From the NCBI RefSeq assembly GCF_020905375.1, contig NZ_JAJJBU010000017.1, forward strand, positions 93,095-157,094: a DNA stretch of 64,000 nucleotides, in the 5' to 3' direction. Below, one piece after another: positions 1 through 8,309 of this stretch. Both the position numbers and the translations under genes were made by a program. The notes beneath the pieces were generated by a model, which saw only the letters and a program-made list of their open reading frames with translations, did not search any database and was not told the DNA's origin. Numbering within the stretch: position 1 is the stretch's first letter; each line of letters starts with the position of its first letter. The stretch is from Arthrobacter cryoconiti. Lineage in GTDB: Bacteria; Actinomycetota; Actinomycetes; Actinomycetales; Micrococcaceae.

Positions 1-663
1 AATTTTCAGTAAAGCCTGCTGCACACCCTCACCGGAGACATCACGGGTAATGGAGGGATTTTCAGACTTACGCGAAATTTTGTCGATCTCATCAATGTAA
101 ATGATGCCCTGCTCGGCCTTCTTGACGTCAAAGTCTGCGGCTTGGATAAGTTTAAGCAGAATGTTTTCCACGTCCTCACCCACATAACCAGCCTCTGTGA
201 GGGCCGTGGCGTCGGCGACGGCGAAGGGCACGTTGAGCCGGCGGGCAAGAGTTTGGGCCAGATACGTTTTACCGCACCCGGTGGGGCCCACCAACAGAAT
301 ATTGGATTTTGATATCTCAACTTCGTCATGGACGCCGTCAGCCAGTGTCGTGCTTTTAACGGCATGACCGGACTGGATGCGCTTGTAATGGTTGTAGACA
401 GCCACTGCCAAGGACCGTTTGGCGGGCTCCTGACCAATCACGTATTCCTGGAGGAAATCAAAGATTTCACGCGGTTTCGGTAACTCGAAAGCGTCGAGGT
501 CCGCTACTTCAGCCAGTTCCTCGTCAATGATTTCATTGCACAGTTCAATGCATTCGTCGCAAATGTAAACACCTGGGCCGGCGATCAGCTTGCGAACTTG
601 CTTCTGGCTTTTCCCACAAAAAGAACACTTCAGCAGGTCAGTGCTTTCGCCCATTCTGGCCAT
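1..663 (-). CDS. clpX: ClpX, ATP-dependent Clp protease unfoldase subunit (3' part outside window)
   Basis: AAA+ unfoldase that recognises substrates and threads them into the ClpP chamber in the cytosol. The 221 visible codons start [13 protein letters not shown]. They contain the N-terminal zinc-binding domain (CSFCGK near residue 13 and CDECIELC near residue 35), the Walker A motif GPTGCGKT and the Walker B region [10 protein letters not shown]. The reading frame runs off the left edge of the window still open, so roughly the C-terminal half is missing. The gene lies downstream of clpP1-clpP2 on the same strand, the normal actinobacterial order. A hairpin in the 197-base gap to clpP2 suggests partly separate transcription. 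Identification is secure. Confidence 0.96.
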   Translation of the reverse strand, partial: MARMGESTDLLKCSFCGKSQKQVRKLIAGPGVYICDECIELCNEIIDEELAEVADLDAFELPKPREIFDFLQEYVIGQEPAKRSLAVAVYNHYKRIQSGHAVKSTTLADGVHDEVEISKSNILLVGPTGCGKTYLAQTLARRLNVPFAVADATALTEAGYVGEDVENILLKLIQAADFDVKKAEQGIIYIDEIDKISRKSENPSITRDVSGEGVQQALLKI

Positions 664-793
664 GTGATTGTCCTTCCGCGGATGGTCCGGGATAACTAGC
701 CCGTCCATGCAAATTAGGGAACACAGCAACTACGGCTGCTGTGCCGTGGAACATGCCTCTACTCTATGCCAAGGCACTGACATTGCCCGGAAA

Positions 794-837
794 CCAAACG
801 CCGGGGCACTCTGGTGTTGGAGTGACCCGACGTTTGG
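794..837 (-). terminator. Hairpin between clpP2 and clpX
   Basis: Arms 794-811 and 820-837 form an 18-base inverted repeat with two mismatches. It sits after clpP2 and before clpX on the minus strand. There is no clear T-run, so it may attenuate or process the transcript rather than stop it completely. Confidence 0.5.
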
Positions 838-860
838 CTTGTGCCATTGACCGCCGATAG

Positions 861-1550
861 TTAGCGAGTAATGGCTGCCGGCTTGATCTTGCGCGGCGCC
901 AAAACCTCGTCGATCAGTCCGTACTCCTTGGCCTGTGCAGCGGTGAGGATGTTATCGCGCTCGATGTCATTGCTGACCTGCTCCGGCGTGCGGCCCGAGT
1001 GGTCTGCAAGTGTGTTCTCCAGCCATGAACGCATGCGCATGACCTCATTGGCCTGGATTTCCAAGTCTGATGCCTGACCACCTTGACCACCGGACAAGGC
1101 CGGCTGGTGGATCAACACGCGTGCGTTTGGCAGAGCCAAGCGCTTACCCGGAGCGCCCGCGGCGAGCAGGACAGCTGCTGCGCTAGCAGCCTGACCCAGG
1201 CAAACGGTCTGGATTTCCGGGCGGATGAACTGCATGGTGTCGTAGATAGCCGTCATCGCTGTGAACGATCCACCGGGTGAGTTGATGTACAGGGTAATGT
1301 CACGGTCTGTGTCATCGGCCTCAAGGACCAACAACTGGGCCATAACGTCATCCGCGGAGGCATCGTCCACCTGAACTCCGAGGAAAATAATACGGTCCTC
1401 AAACAGTTTGGTGTACGGGTCCTGGCGCTTGAAGCCATAGGGTGTGCGTTCCTCGAACTGCGGGAGGACGTAGCGGCTGGTGGGCAAATTACCCGCCGTG
1501 CTGCCGAAGCCACCGTTATCAAACGCTGTGCTGCCAAAGTTGTATGTCAT
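861..1550 (-). CDS. clpP2: ClpP2, Clp protease proteolytic subunit
   Basis: Serine peptidase subunit of the mixed ClpP1P2 barrel of actinobacteria. The 229-aa product has the Ser-His-Asp triad at S123 (GQAASAAA), H148 (LIHQPA) and D199 (IERDN), and the SPGGS oxyanion-hole motif near residue 91. An N-terminal extension of about 45 residues, rich in Gly, Phe and Ser, precedes the catalytic core, as is usual for actinobacterial ClpP2. The ATG start has a GGAG ribosome site. The gene is 33 bases downstream of clpP1 and is co-transcribed with it. Confidence 0.95.
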   Translation of the reverse strand: MTYNFGSTAFDNGGFGSTAGNLPTSRYVLPQFEERTPYGFKRQDPYTKLFEDRIIFLGVQVDDASADDVMAQLLVLEADDTDRDITLYINSPGGSFTAMTAIYDTMQFIRPEIQTVCLGQAASAAAVLLAAGAPGKRLALPNARVLIHQPALSGGQGGQASDLEIQANEVMRMRSWLENTLADHSGRTPEQVSNDIERDNILTAAQAKEYGLIDEVLAPRKIKPAAITR

Positions 1551-1583
1551 GGTCTTAGCTCCTGGAATCTGTTCTTTGGCCGG

Positions 1584-2204
1584 TTACTTTGCGAGGGTTC
1601 CGCCGCCGCCGGCGACAGAGCCTGCGTGACGGCTGATCTTGTCAAAGAAGCCATACTCCAGAGCTTCCTCGGCTGTGAACCACTTGTCGCGGTCGTTATC
1701 CTTGAGGATCTTCTCCACTGACTGCCCGGTCTGCGACGCTGTCAGTTCAGCCATCACCTTCTTCATGTGCAGAATCAGCTCGGCCTGGATTTTGATGTCC
1801 GACGCCGTTCCACCAATACCGCCTGACGGCTGGTGCATGAGGATGCGTGCGTTAGGGGTTGCGTAGCGCTTGCCCTTGGTGCCAGAGGAAAGCAGGAACT
1901 GGCCCATGGAGGCAGCCAAGCCTGTTGCGACTGTGACGACGTCGTTGGGAATGAACTCCATGGTGTCGTAGATAGCCATGCCGGCCGTCACTGAACCACC
2001 AGGAGAGTTGATGTAGAGGTAGATGTCCTTGTCAGGATCCTCAGCAGAGAGCAGCAGGAGCTGGGAGCAGATCAAGTTTGCATTGTCATCGCGGACTTCC
2101 GAGCCCAGCCAGATGATGCGTTCTTTGAGCAAGCGGTTATAGATGTACTGATCCTGACCCGACGAATCCGGGCCGGCCATGTTCGGTGTGGTGTGCTGTG
2201 CCAT
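1584..2204 (-). CDS. clpP1: ClpP1, Clp protease proteolytic subunit
   Basis: First gene of the clpP1-clpP2 operon, the partner ring of ClpP2. The 206-aa product has catalytic S99 (GLAASMGQ), H124 (LMHQPS) and a D in the DRDKWF segment near 173. The start was placed at MAQHTT because an AAGGAGAG ribosome site precedes it at good spacing. An in-frame ATG 18 codons upstream has no such site. The Gly-rich C-terminus (GSVAGGGG) is typical. A ClgR-like site lies about 150 bases upstream, matching known ClgR control of clpP1P2 in actinobacteria. Confidence 0.95.
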   Translation of the reverse strand: MAQHTTPNMAGPDSSGQDQYIYNRLLKERIIWLGSEVRDDNANLICSQLLLLSAEDPDKDIYLYINSPGGSVTAGMAIYDTMEFIPNDVVTVATGLAASMGQFLLSSGTKGKRYATPNARILMHQPSGGIGGTASDIKIQAELILHMKKVMAELTASQTGQSVEKILKDNDRDKWFTAEEALEYGFFDKISRHAGSVAGGGGTLAK

Positions 2205-2353
2205 GGTGGACTTACCTCTCCTTCGTGCGATCCGTTGAACTGGCACCGTGTCCGGCATTTACCGACACACCCAGTCCAAGACGGCTCATCACTAATCTTC
2301 ACTACTTGGACAGTAGCCTTTATGGGCACCGATTTGTTTCGCAAAACCGTACT

Positions 2354-2371
2354 GTTCGCTGACGGCGCACG
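2354..2371. promoter_or_regulatory. ClgR-like operator upstream of clpP1
   Basis: The core CGCTGACGGCG at 2357-2367 matches the ClgR consensus CGCYNANRGCG as I recall it from Corynebacterium and Streptomyces. It lies upstream of the clpP1 start at 2204, in the expected promoter region. Binding is inferred from motif and context only. Confidence 0.5.
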
Positions 2372-2454
2372 ATTGCTGGCGCGGGAGTGTGGCTAGCAGG
2401 CACTCAGGTGTCTCGTGGCGTCAGTGCCGCCGTCGTCCTCTGCCTTTGGGCATG

Positions 2455-2497
2455 AAAAAACCGCCGCCGGCCCGTGAAGGGAACCAGCAGCGGTTTG
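2455..2497 (-). terminator. Rho-independent terminator of tig
   Basis: On the minus strand a GC-rich stem (AAACCGCTGC pairing with GCGGCGGTTT) is followed by a run of T. It begins 25 bases after the tig stop codon. Confidence 0.8.
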
Positions 2498-2521
2498 TTC
2501 AAGCACATCCCGAGCAGAAGG

Positions 2522-3898
2522 CTAGATGCGGACTTCGCCCGGATCTACTACTGCTGTGGGCTCGATGACCTCATCGGCATCTGTGTCTGCGTCAATCTCG
2601 TCCTCATCGCTTGCAACAGAGACGAAGTCGGTCAGGTCGACGTCGGTGCCGGCAGTGTCTTTGACGACGGCCTTGGCCAGGACGGCGGCGAGTGCCTTGC
2701 GGCGTCGAACTTCGCCAACGATCATGTTGACCTGACCTGAGGAGTCAAGCATCTGCGCGAACTGGTTCGGTTCCATGCCGTATTGGCCAGCGGAGGAGAC
2801 GATGTAATCGATCAGCTCGGCCTGGCTGACACCGATTTCTTCCTTCTCAGCAACTGCATCAAGGATGATCTCGTTGCGGAACGCGCGCTCGGTGTTTGAT
2901 TTGACTTCGGCGCGGTGCTCTTCGGTGTCGTGATCTTCACCGTGGGAGTTTTCCGGGCGGAAGTGCTGCTCAAGCTGCTCGGTGATCACGGATTCCGGAA
3001 CCGGAACCTCGATCATCTCTACAAGCTTGTCCAGAACCTTGTCACGTGCCTCAACGCCCTGCTCAACAACCTTGGATTCGGCAGCCTGCTTAGCCAAGTC
3101 CTCGCGCAGTTCAGCAATGGTGTCGAACTCGGAAGCCAGCTGGGCGAAGTCGTCGTTCGCTTCGGGCAGTTCGCGAGTCTTGACGGCGGTGACCTTCACG
3201 GTGACCTGTGCGTCTTCGCCGGCATGCTCGCCGCCAGCCAACTTGGTCTCGAAAATTGCTTCTTCTTCGGCGGAAAGGCCGGTGGCAGCCTCGTCGAGTC
3301 CGTCCAGCATGTTGCCGGAACCGATCTGGTAGGAAAGGTCAGTGGCGGAGTCAACCTCGACGTCGTCAATCTTGGCAGAAATGTTGATGGTCACGAAGTC
3401 GCCATCGGCGGCCGGACGGTCATCTGCCTTCAAGGTGCCGAAGCGCCCACGCAGCTCGTCCAGCGCCTTGTCAGTGTCTTCGTCAGTGGCTTCAACAGCT
3501 TCAACTTCGACGGCGATTCCGGCGTAGTCGGGGAGCTCGATCTCCGGACGGATGTCGATCTCGACGTGGAACTTGAGCTCGCCGTCGGTGGAGGTAGGGT
3601 CCGGAACCTCTGTAATTTCAACTTCGGGGCGGCTGAGCGGGCTGATGCCAGCTTCCACTACAGCGTTCTGGTACCAACCGTTGAGGCCATCATTGATGGC
3701 GGTTTCAAGAACGTAACCGCGGCCGACGCGCTGGTCGATCAGCTTGTTGGGGACCTTGCCCTTGCGGAAACCAGGCACTTGTACCTGCGTGCCGATCGTC
3801 TTGTAAGCCGCGGCGATGCTCGGCTTCAATTCCTCAAAGGAAACCTCAACGTTGAGCTTTACCCTGGTGGGCGTGAGGTTTTCGACAGCGCTCTTCAC
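2522..3898 (-). CDS. tig: Trigger factor, ribosome-associated chaperone
   Basis: Peptidyl-prolyl isomerase chaperone that docks at the ribosomal exit tunnel. The 458-aa product has the N-terminal ribosome-binding domain with the signature GFRKGK at residues 43-48, a central FKBP-like domain ([11 protein letters not shown] region) and a helical C-terminal domain ending in a strongly acidic tail. The GTG start giving [13 protein letters not shown] was chosen because AGGAG lies 8 bases upstream and homologues begin there. An in-frame extension of 22 codons upstream looks non-coding. The gene lies upstream of the Clp genes, as in other actinobacteria. Confidence 0.95.
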   Translation of the reverse strand: MKSAVENLTPTRVKLNVEVSFEELKPSIAAAYKTIGTQVQVPGFRKGKVPNKLIDQRVGRGYVLETAINDGLNGWYQNAVVEAGISPLSRPEVEITEVPDPTSTDGELKFHVEIDIRPEIELPDYAGIAVEVEAVEATDEDTDKALDELRGRFGTLKADDRPAADGDFVTINISAKIDDVEVDSATDLSYQIGSGNMLDGLDEAATGLSAEEEAIFETKLAGGEHAGEDAQVTVKVTAVKTRELPEANDDFAQLASEFDTIAELREDLAKQAAESKVVEQGVEARDKVLDKLVEMIEVPVPESVITEQLEQHFRPENSHGEDHDTEEHRAEVKSNTERAFRNEIILDAVAEKEEIGVSQAELIDYIVSSAGQYGMEPNQFAQMLDSSGQVNMIVGEVRRRKALAAVLAKAVVKDTAGTDVDLTDFVSVASDEDEIDADTDADEVIEPTAVVDPGEVRI

Positions 3899-3986
3899 AG
3901 CGTGGTACTCCTGATGGTCTGTTGGTGGATGTTCGGCACCAGCACATGGGCAGCCACTGACCAAACGTGAACCGGATTATGCTGAG

Positions 3987-4059
3987 TCGGGGCGACAGGA
4001 CTCGAACCTGCGGTCTCCTGCTCCCAAAGCAGGCGCGCTAGCCACTACGCTACGCCCCG
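3987..4059 (-). tRNA. tRNA-Pro (anticodon TGG)
   Basis: A full 73-base cloverleaf can be folded by eye: acceptor CGGGGCG/CGCCCCG, anticodon stem CCTGC/GCAGG with loop TTTGGGA, T-arm with TTCGAGT, discriminator A. CCA is not encoded. Confidence 0.95.
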
Positions 4060-4187
4060 TAGTGCCCGCAACAGTCTACGGGCAAATCTTCCAAGATGCA
4101 CAATCAGTGCCTCACGCCTGGGAAGGCATCGGCGCTGCAAGTAAAAAAGTCTCTGGCCAGAGGACCGGAGACTGTTCCTTTACTTGG

Positions 4188-4258
4188 AGGGGGCGACGGG
4201 AATCGAACCCGCGTCATCAGTTTGGAAAACTGAGGCTTTACCATTAAGCTACGCCCCC
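4188..4258 (-). tRNA. tRNA-Gly (anticodon TCC)
   Basis: 71-base cloverleaf: acceptor GGGGGCG/CGCCCCC, anticodon stem TCAGT/ACTGA with loop TTTCCAA, T-loop TTCGATT, discriminator T as usual for bacterial tRNA-Gly. CCA is not encoded. Confidence 0.95.
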
Positions 4259-4413
4259 GGTGAACTTCGACCGTGGGCCGAACAACTCGAAAAGCGTACC
4301 AATCGTTCCCCGATGCACCAAATCGGCGCAGATTCCCCTGCCCTTCGCCTGCCGTTCTCCTGCCCTTTGCCTGCTTGTGGCCGCAGATTGCGCCTGCTGC
4401 TTATGGCAGGGTT

Positions 4414-5487
4414 TCACGGCTGTGGGGAGCCCTGGCACTGGGGACACCAATAGAGCTTGCGTGCGGCCAGTTCAGCCATCGCCACCGCGGTCTCACAATG
4501 CCGGCACGGTAACCCGTTGCGTTTGTACACGTAGTGCGCGTCCTCACGGGGTACTTCCTTGTTGGGCTGAAGCCCGCCTCTGTTGAGCCCGTCCCCGTTG
4601 AGCCCGTCCCCGGTGGGCTGGTACGCAAGGTTCGACGCCGCCCCCTGGGCCCCGGCGTCGTACTTCCTTGGCACGGGGTTGCTCGCCGAGTGCGGCGCCA
4701 CGCCCGTCCCGGAAGGGCGGTCAATGAGTTCGGTGGTGATGATGCGCCCGTCGCGGACGCCGTCCTTCATGAGCGCACGAATCTCACGCCACAGGGAACG
4801 AATTTCTTCCTCCTGAAGCGATTTCCCGGACATCCGCGGGTCTATCCCGAGACGGAAAAGCACCTCTGCCCGGTATACGTTTCCAACTCCCGCGATGATC
4901 TCCTGCTTCATGAGCAGCACGGCGATGTTGCTCGCCGAAGACCGGATACGCCGAACAAACTCGTCCTCGTCCCCGTGCTCGTCCTTGAAAGGATCATTCA
5001 AGGGGTCCGGGCCCAGCTTTGCCAAGACGGCCGAGACCTCCACCGGGGTTAAAACCTCGCAAGCGGTGGGCCCGCGAAGGTCCGCCCAGCCATGATCCGA
5101 GACGAGCCGAACCCGCACAGCGCCCTTGGGTTCCGGCGGGCCGTTGTAGTCCGACCCACCATCTCCCCCGTCACCTGCTAGTCCAGCAGACACTTCTCGC
5201 TCCCCGACGCGGCGTGGGGCGCCGATGCTGGATGCGCCGGTAAAAGTGGAATCGCCGCCAAAGTCCCAGGCTCCGTAGAGACCCAAATGGACGCGCATGA
5301 TGCGGTCCTGGGAAAAGTAGAGGAACATTTGCTTGCCATGAGCTTGTGCACGTTCCAGTCGGTGACCGTCTAGGAGCGCGGCTCCCGCACTGAACTTCCC
5401 TTGCGGGCTGGAGACAAGGAGCGTGGTGGCGCCAAAAACGTCGTTGAATTGCCGGGCCAGCCGGTGGACTGAGTGTCCCTCAGGCAT
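4414..5487 (-). CDS. Fpg/Nei family DNA glycosylase/AP lyase
   Basis: Base-excision repair enzyme that removes oxidised bases and cleaves at abasic sites. The 357-aa product starts MPEGHSVH, which exposes the catalytic Pro2 and Glu3. It has the helix-two-turn-helix region (around QEIIAGVGNVYRAEVLF) and a C-terminal zinc finger with Cys at 328, 331, 348 and 351. The MPEGHSVH start marks the actinobacterial Nei-like branch rather than classical MutM. It is longer than the usual 260-290 residues because of two low-complexity insertions, one near residue 110 (Gly/Asp-rich) and one near 265-310 containing NGDGLNGDGLN. The start overlaps the upstream stop codon by 8 bases (ATGCCTGA), implying coupled translation. 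Confidence 0.9.
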   Translation of the reverse strand: MPEGHSVHRLARQFNDVFGATTLLVSSPQGKFSAGAALLDGHRLERAQAHGKQMFLYFSQDRIMRVHLGLYGAWDFGGDSTFTGASSIGAPRRVGEREVSAGLAGDGGDGGSDYNGPPEPKGAVRVRLVSDHGWADLRGPTACEVLTPVEVSAVLAKLGPDPLNDPFKDEHGDEDEFVRRIRSSASNIAVLLMKQEIIAGVGNVYRAEVLFRLGIDPRMSGKSLQEEEIRSLWREIRALMKDGVRDGRIITTELIDRPSGTGVAPHSASNPVPRKYDAGAQGAASNLAYQPTGDGLNGDGLNRGGLQPNKEVPREDAHYVYKRNGLPCRHCETAVAMAELAARKLYWCPQCQGSPQP

Positions 5488-6526
5488 GGTGTGCCTGCTG
5501 GCCAAGTTTGTAGCCGTTGAGCAGCGCGGCCATCCGCTCGGCATCCTCGACGGTGCCACTGTTGACCACAAACTGGCGGCCGTGGGCCAGTTCGACTACC
5601 AGTGCGGGCCCGCGGCGGACTATAAAGGCACTCCCCCACGAGCCGAGGCGATATCCCCAGCCGCCATACTGCAGTGGCAAGATGTCCTTTGCCGTCGTGA
5701 CTTGAGAGAACCCCGATACTGGAATGTGGAGCAGGCGCCACCCCCCGAACACAATGACCGACAACCCGTTGGCAGCCACCTGAACTGTGGCACTGAGGAA
5801 CCCTAGTACCAGAGCCGTCAATGGCAATGAAGGAATCAACCACCACGGTGATGCCAGGCCTAAGAGTGCCGAGGCTGCGAGTGTGATGCCGCCCATCACG
5901 GCGTACGTCGCTGCGGAGCCGTGCACTCGTATGCGGATGATTTCACCACGAAGAGCGCCAGATCTATCTGCATGAGTGGACTTTGTCAAGTGGGCCGCTA
6001 TGTTCTCCGGCGGGGACGCCCGCACCAACAGTGCCACAACCGCTGCAGGGACTATTGATATGGCCGTGCCAGCTAACACGATTTTCCAGTTCATGGCGGT
6101 GGCTGTGGCCGTTGAGAGGTCCAGTTGAGGCAGCAGTCCGGCGAGGAGCGTTGAGGCCATAAAAGCTGTCAAAACAACCGTGAACGCCGCTCCGATCCGC
6201 TGCATGCCGTGGGGAACTGACTGTAGGGAAAAACTCACTGCAAGTATCATGCCAACACCCAGCGGCACCAAGACGGCGAGCCAGAGCATCGGGGCCCGCC
6301 CCATGAACTCATCTGCAACGCCCGAGCCGGACCAGTGTGAGCCTACTGACTCCGGAAGTCGACCCGCGATCATCGCCAACCAAATAGCGACGGACACCGC
6401 GATCAGCACAACAGGAACTGTGGCCAGCACCAGCGTCCGGCGCTCAAACGTCTGGCGCCTTAACGGCCCGGCACCGTCTTGAACATTTGCTACTTTGCCC
6501 ACACTTCGCCTAAACCTTTGCATCAC
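5480..6526 (-). CDS. DUF1648-type multi-pass membrane protein
   Basis: 348 aa with about six hydrophobic segments. A DUF1648-like stretch follows the first membrane span (ESVGSHWSGSGVADEFM, about 60-77). The C-terminus is soluble with a PH-like pattern (YGGWGYRL, then VVELAHGRQFVVNSG and a last helix). Function is unknown; related proteins are conserved in Micrococcaceae. The C-terminal third resembles that of the gene at 7111-8106, so the two are probably paralogues. It is translationally coupled to the downstream glycosylase gene. Confidence 0.7.
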   Translation of the reverse strand: MMQRFRRSVGKVANVQDGAGPLRRQTFERRTLVLATVPVVLIAVSVAIWLAMIAGRLPESVGSHWSGSGVADEFMGRAPMLWLAVLVPLGVGMILAVSFSLQSVPHGMQRIGAAFTVVLTAFMASTLLAGLLPQLDLSTATATAMNWKIVLAGTAISIVPAAVVALLVRASPPENIAAHLTKSTHADRSGALRGEIIRIRVHGSAATYAVMGGITLAASALLGLASPWWLIPSLPLTALVLGFLSATVQVAANGLSVIVFGGWRLLHIPVSGFSQVTTAKDILPLQYGGWGYRLGSWGSAFIVRRGPALVVELAHGRQFVVNSGTVEDAERMAALLNGYKLGQQAHHA

Positions 6527-6575
6527 TGAACTACTAGCCCGTTTTACTAGACAGCCTAACTACTCACCGGCCTGA

Positions 6576-7049
6576 TTACTGGAGAACCTCACCAGTTTTT
6601 TCGTATTCGGCGATTTTGGCAATACGGCGCACATGGCGTTCGGCGTCACTGAACGGCTCAGCCAAAAATGCTTCGATGAGCGTGGTGGCTTCTTCAACAC
6701 TGTGCTGGCGTCCACCCACGGCGACCACATTTGCGTCGTTGTGTTCGCGAGCCAGTTTGGCTGTGTCCAGATTCCACGCCAGCGCGGCCCGGATGCCCTT
6801 GACTTTGTTCGCGGCGATCTGCTCGCCGTTGCCGGAACCGCCCAGCACGATCCCCAGTGCTTCCACTCCTGCGGCTTGGTCGGCGACGACGCCGAGCGCT
6901 GCATTGATGCAGAAGGAAGGATAGTCATCTTGGGCGTCGTACGTCTTGGGTCCATGGTCTACCATCTCGTAGCCCTTGGCGCCGAGCGCGGTGATGAGGT
7001 GAGCGCTGAGCTCCATGCCGGCATGGTCGGTTGCGATGTGAACGCGCAT
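6576..7049 (-). CDS. rpiB: Ribose-5-phosphate isomerase B
   Basis: Interconverts ribose-5-phosphate and ribulose-5-phosphate in the non-oxidative pentose phosphate pathway. The 157-aa product begins MRVHIATDHAGMEL, with the family motif DHAG at residues 8-11 and the phosphate-binding loop GGSGNGEQIAANK at 70-82. The usual active-site Cys of enterobacterial RpiB is Ser here, as in the mycobacterial/actinobacterial type. The start was placed at MRVHIA because homologues start there; a 14-codon upstream extension is dispensable. It sits between the two DUF1648-like genes on the same strand. Confidence 0.92.
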   Translation of the reverse strand: MRVHIATDHAGMELSAHLITALGAKGYEMVDHGPKTYDAQDDYPSFCINAALGVVADQAAGVEALGIVLGGSGNGEQIAANKVKGIRAALAWNLDTAKLAREHNDANVVAVGGRQHSVEEATTLIEAFLAEPFSDAERHVRRIAKIAEYEKTGEVLQ

Positions 7050-7110
7050 GTGTGGGTCCTTCAAGACGTAAGTGAACTGCGGACGTTTCAAGCCTACCTA
7101 AGCCGTGGCG

Positions 7111-8106
7111 TCAACGCTGACCGGCAGTTTTACCGGCTCTGCGGTTGAGAATAATGGCGAGTTCATCTGCGGCCTCCAGTGTGGGCGCACCAACCACCGC
7201 CCGCCTCCCATGCGTAAGTCCCAGTACGACGCCGGCCCCTGAGGTGGGCAGGAAGGACTCCCTCCCGCTGTGCCTGCGCAGTCCGACGCCTCCATAGTCT
7301 TTCGCGACAATGTCCAAGGAGAGTGCACCCTCTATCTCGGTACACGGCACAGTGATCACTGGCAGCACTCCGGCAAGTTTTACGCTGAGCTGGCTGCGGT
7401 CGGTGCGCACTGTTGCGCACAATCCTGCCACCACTAGCAACGCCGCCAGGGGAAGGATCAGCAGAAACCATGGACTGAGAATGGCCAAAAGCGCCCCGGG
7501 AAGTACCCCTGCCAGCAGGATCATAATGATGACCGAACTTCGTGGGTGCAGGACGTACTGGTACTGGTCTTTGATTGCTGTTGGGTCTTTCTCGTGCTCC
7601 AGTATTGCCGCAAGCGCGGCGTCATCCGATGATGTCCACTGTTCGTCGGGTTTGAAGGTCAGCGCCAAAACCACGCCCATGGCCGCTGCCAGTCCGGTTC
7701 CCATGAGCACCACATAGCCGTCAACCCGGTCCGCGTGTGCCGGGCCTGGCGCGGACTGTCCCAGTAAAGCGGCGGAAAACACGGCACTGGAGGCCAGTTG
7801 CAAGGCCATGGCCAGTCCCAGCAAGATTCGTCGGGTGGTGCGGGAGAGCACTGTCCGCGCCCCTTGACTTCCCACACCGATCCCCACCACGAGTGTCACA
7901 GCGACGGCAACGGCCAGAAACGCCGGAAGGCCCAGCGGGTCTCCGCCCGTAGGCAGCACCACCCCGTCCGGTAACTGCGGGCTCAGGATGATCCCGCCAA
8001 CCACCATGCCCAGGCACAGCAGAACAGGGAAGATCACGGCAAAGCGCAGCGCCCGCAGATCTTGGTGGCGCTCCGTGCTTGAGTCGTGGCTGCCGTCGTG
8101 TCCCAT
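7111..8106 (-). CDS. DUF1648-like membrane protein, paralogue of 5480-6526
   Basis: 331 aa with an N-terminal membrane span (about 22-43), further spans near 63-83, 92-115, 128-148 and a pair near 195-235, then a soluble C-terminal domain. That domain (YGGVGLRRHSG, then LGLTHGRRAVVGAP and EAADELAIILN) parallels the end of the gene at 5480-6526. Function is unknown. It is transcribed away from pepN, with about 200 bases of divergent promoter space between them. Confidence 0.7.
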   Translation of the reverse strand: MGHDGSHDSSTERHQDLRALRFAVIFPVLLCLGMVVGGIILSPQLPDGVVLPTGGDPLGLPAFLAVAVAVTLVVGIGVGSQGARTVLSRTTRRILLGLAMALQLASSAVFSAALLGQSAPGPAHADRVDGYVVLMGTGLAAAMGVVLALTFKPDEQWTSSDDAALAAILEHEKDPTAIKDQYQYVLHPRSSVIIMILLAGVLPGALLAILSPWFLLILPLAALLVVAGLCATVRTDRSQLSVKLAGVLPVITVPCTEIEGALSLDIVAKDYGGVGLRRHSGRESFLPTSGAGVVLGLTHGRRAVVGAPTLEAADELAIILNRRAGKTAGQR

Positions 8107-8309
8107 GGTTCTAGCTTTTCACGTTCTTGATATCTTCCACAGGAACTTCTACAGGAATACGCCTAATACTCCTCTTACCCTTGCACCTGACGGAGGTGAC
8201 GGAGACAGAGAGGGGTGATAAGTGCAAGAATAATTTCATCCGGTCGGCGTATTCCGCCGGCCCGTCTCCACCGACACAGTCCACAAGGCTCACAACGGAA
8301 GGCACCAAT

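Noticed and set aside
2915..3970. 351-codon open frame antisense to trigger factor
   Set aside because: It lies opposite tig, has Val/Leu/Gly-heavy composition typical of reverse reading of a high-GC gene, and no ribosome site.
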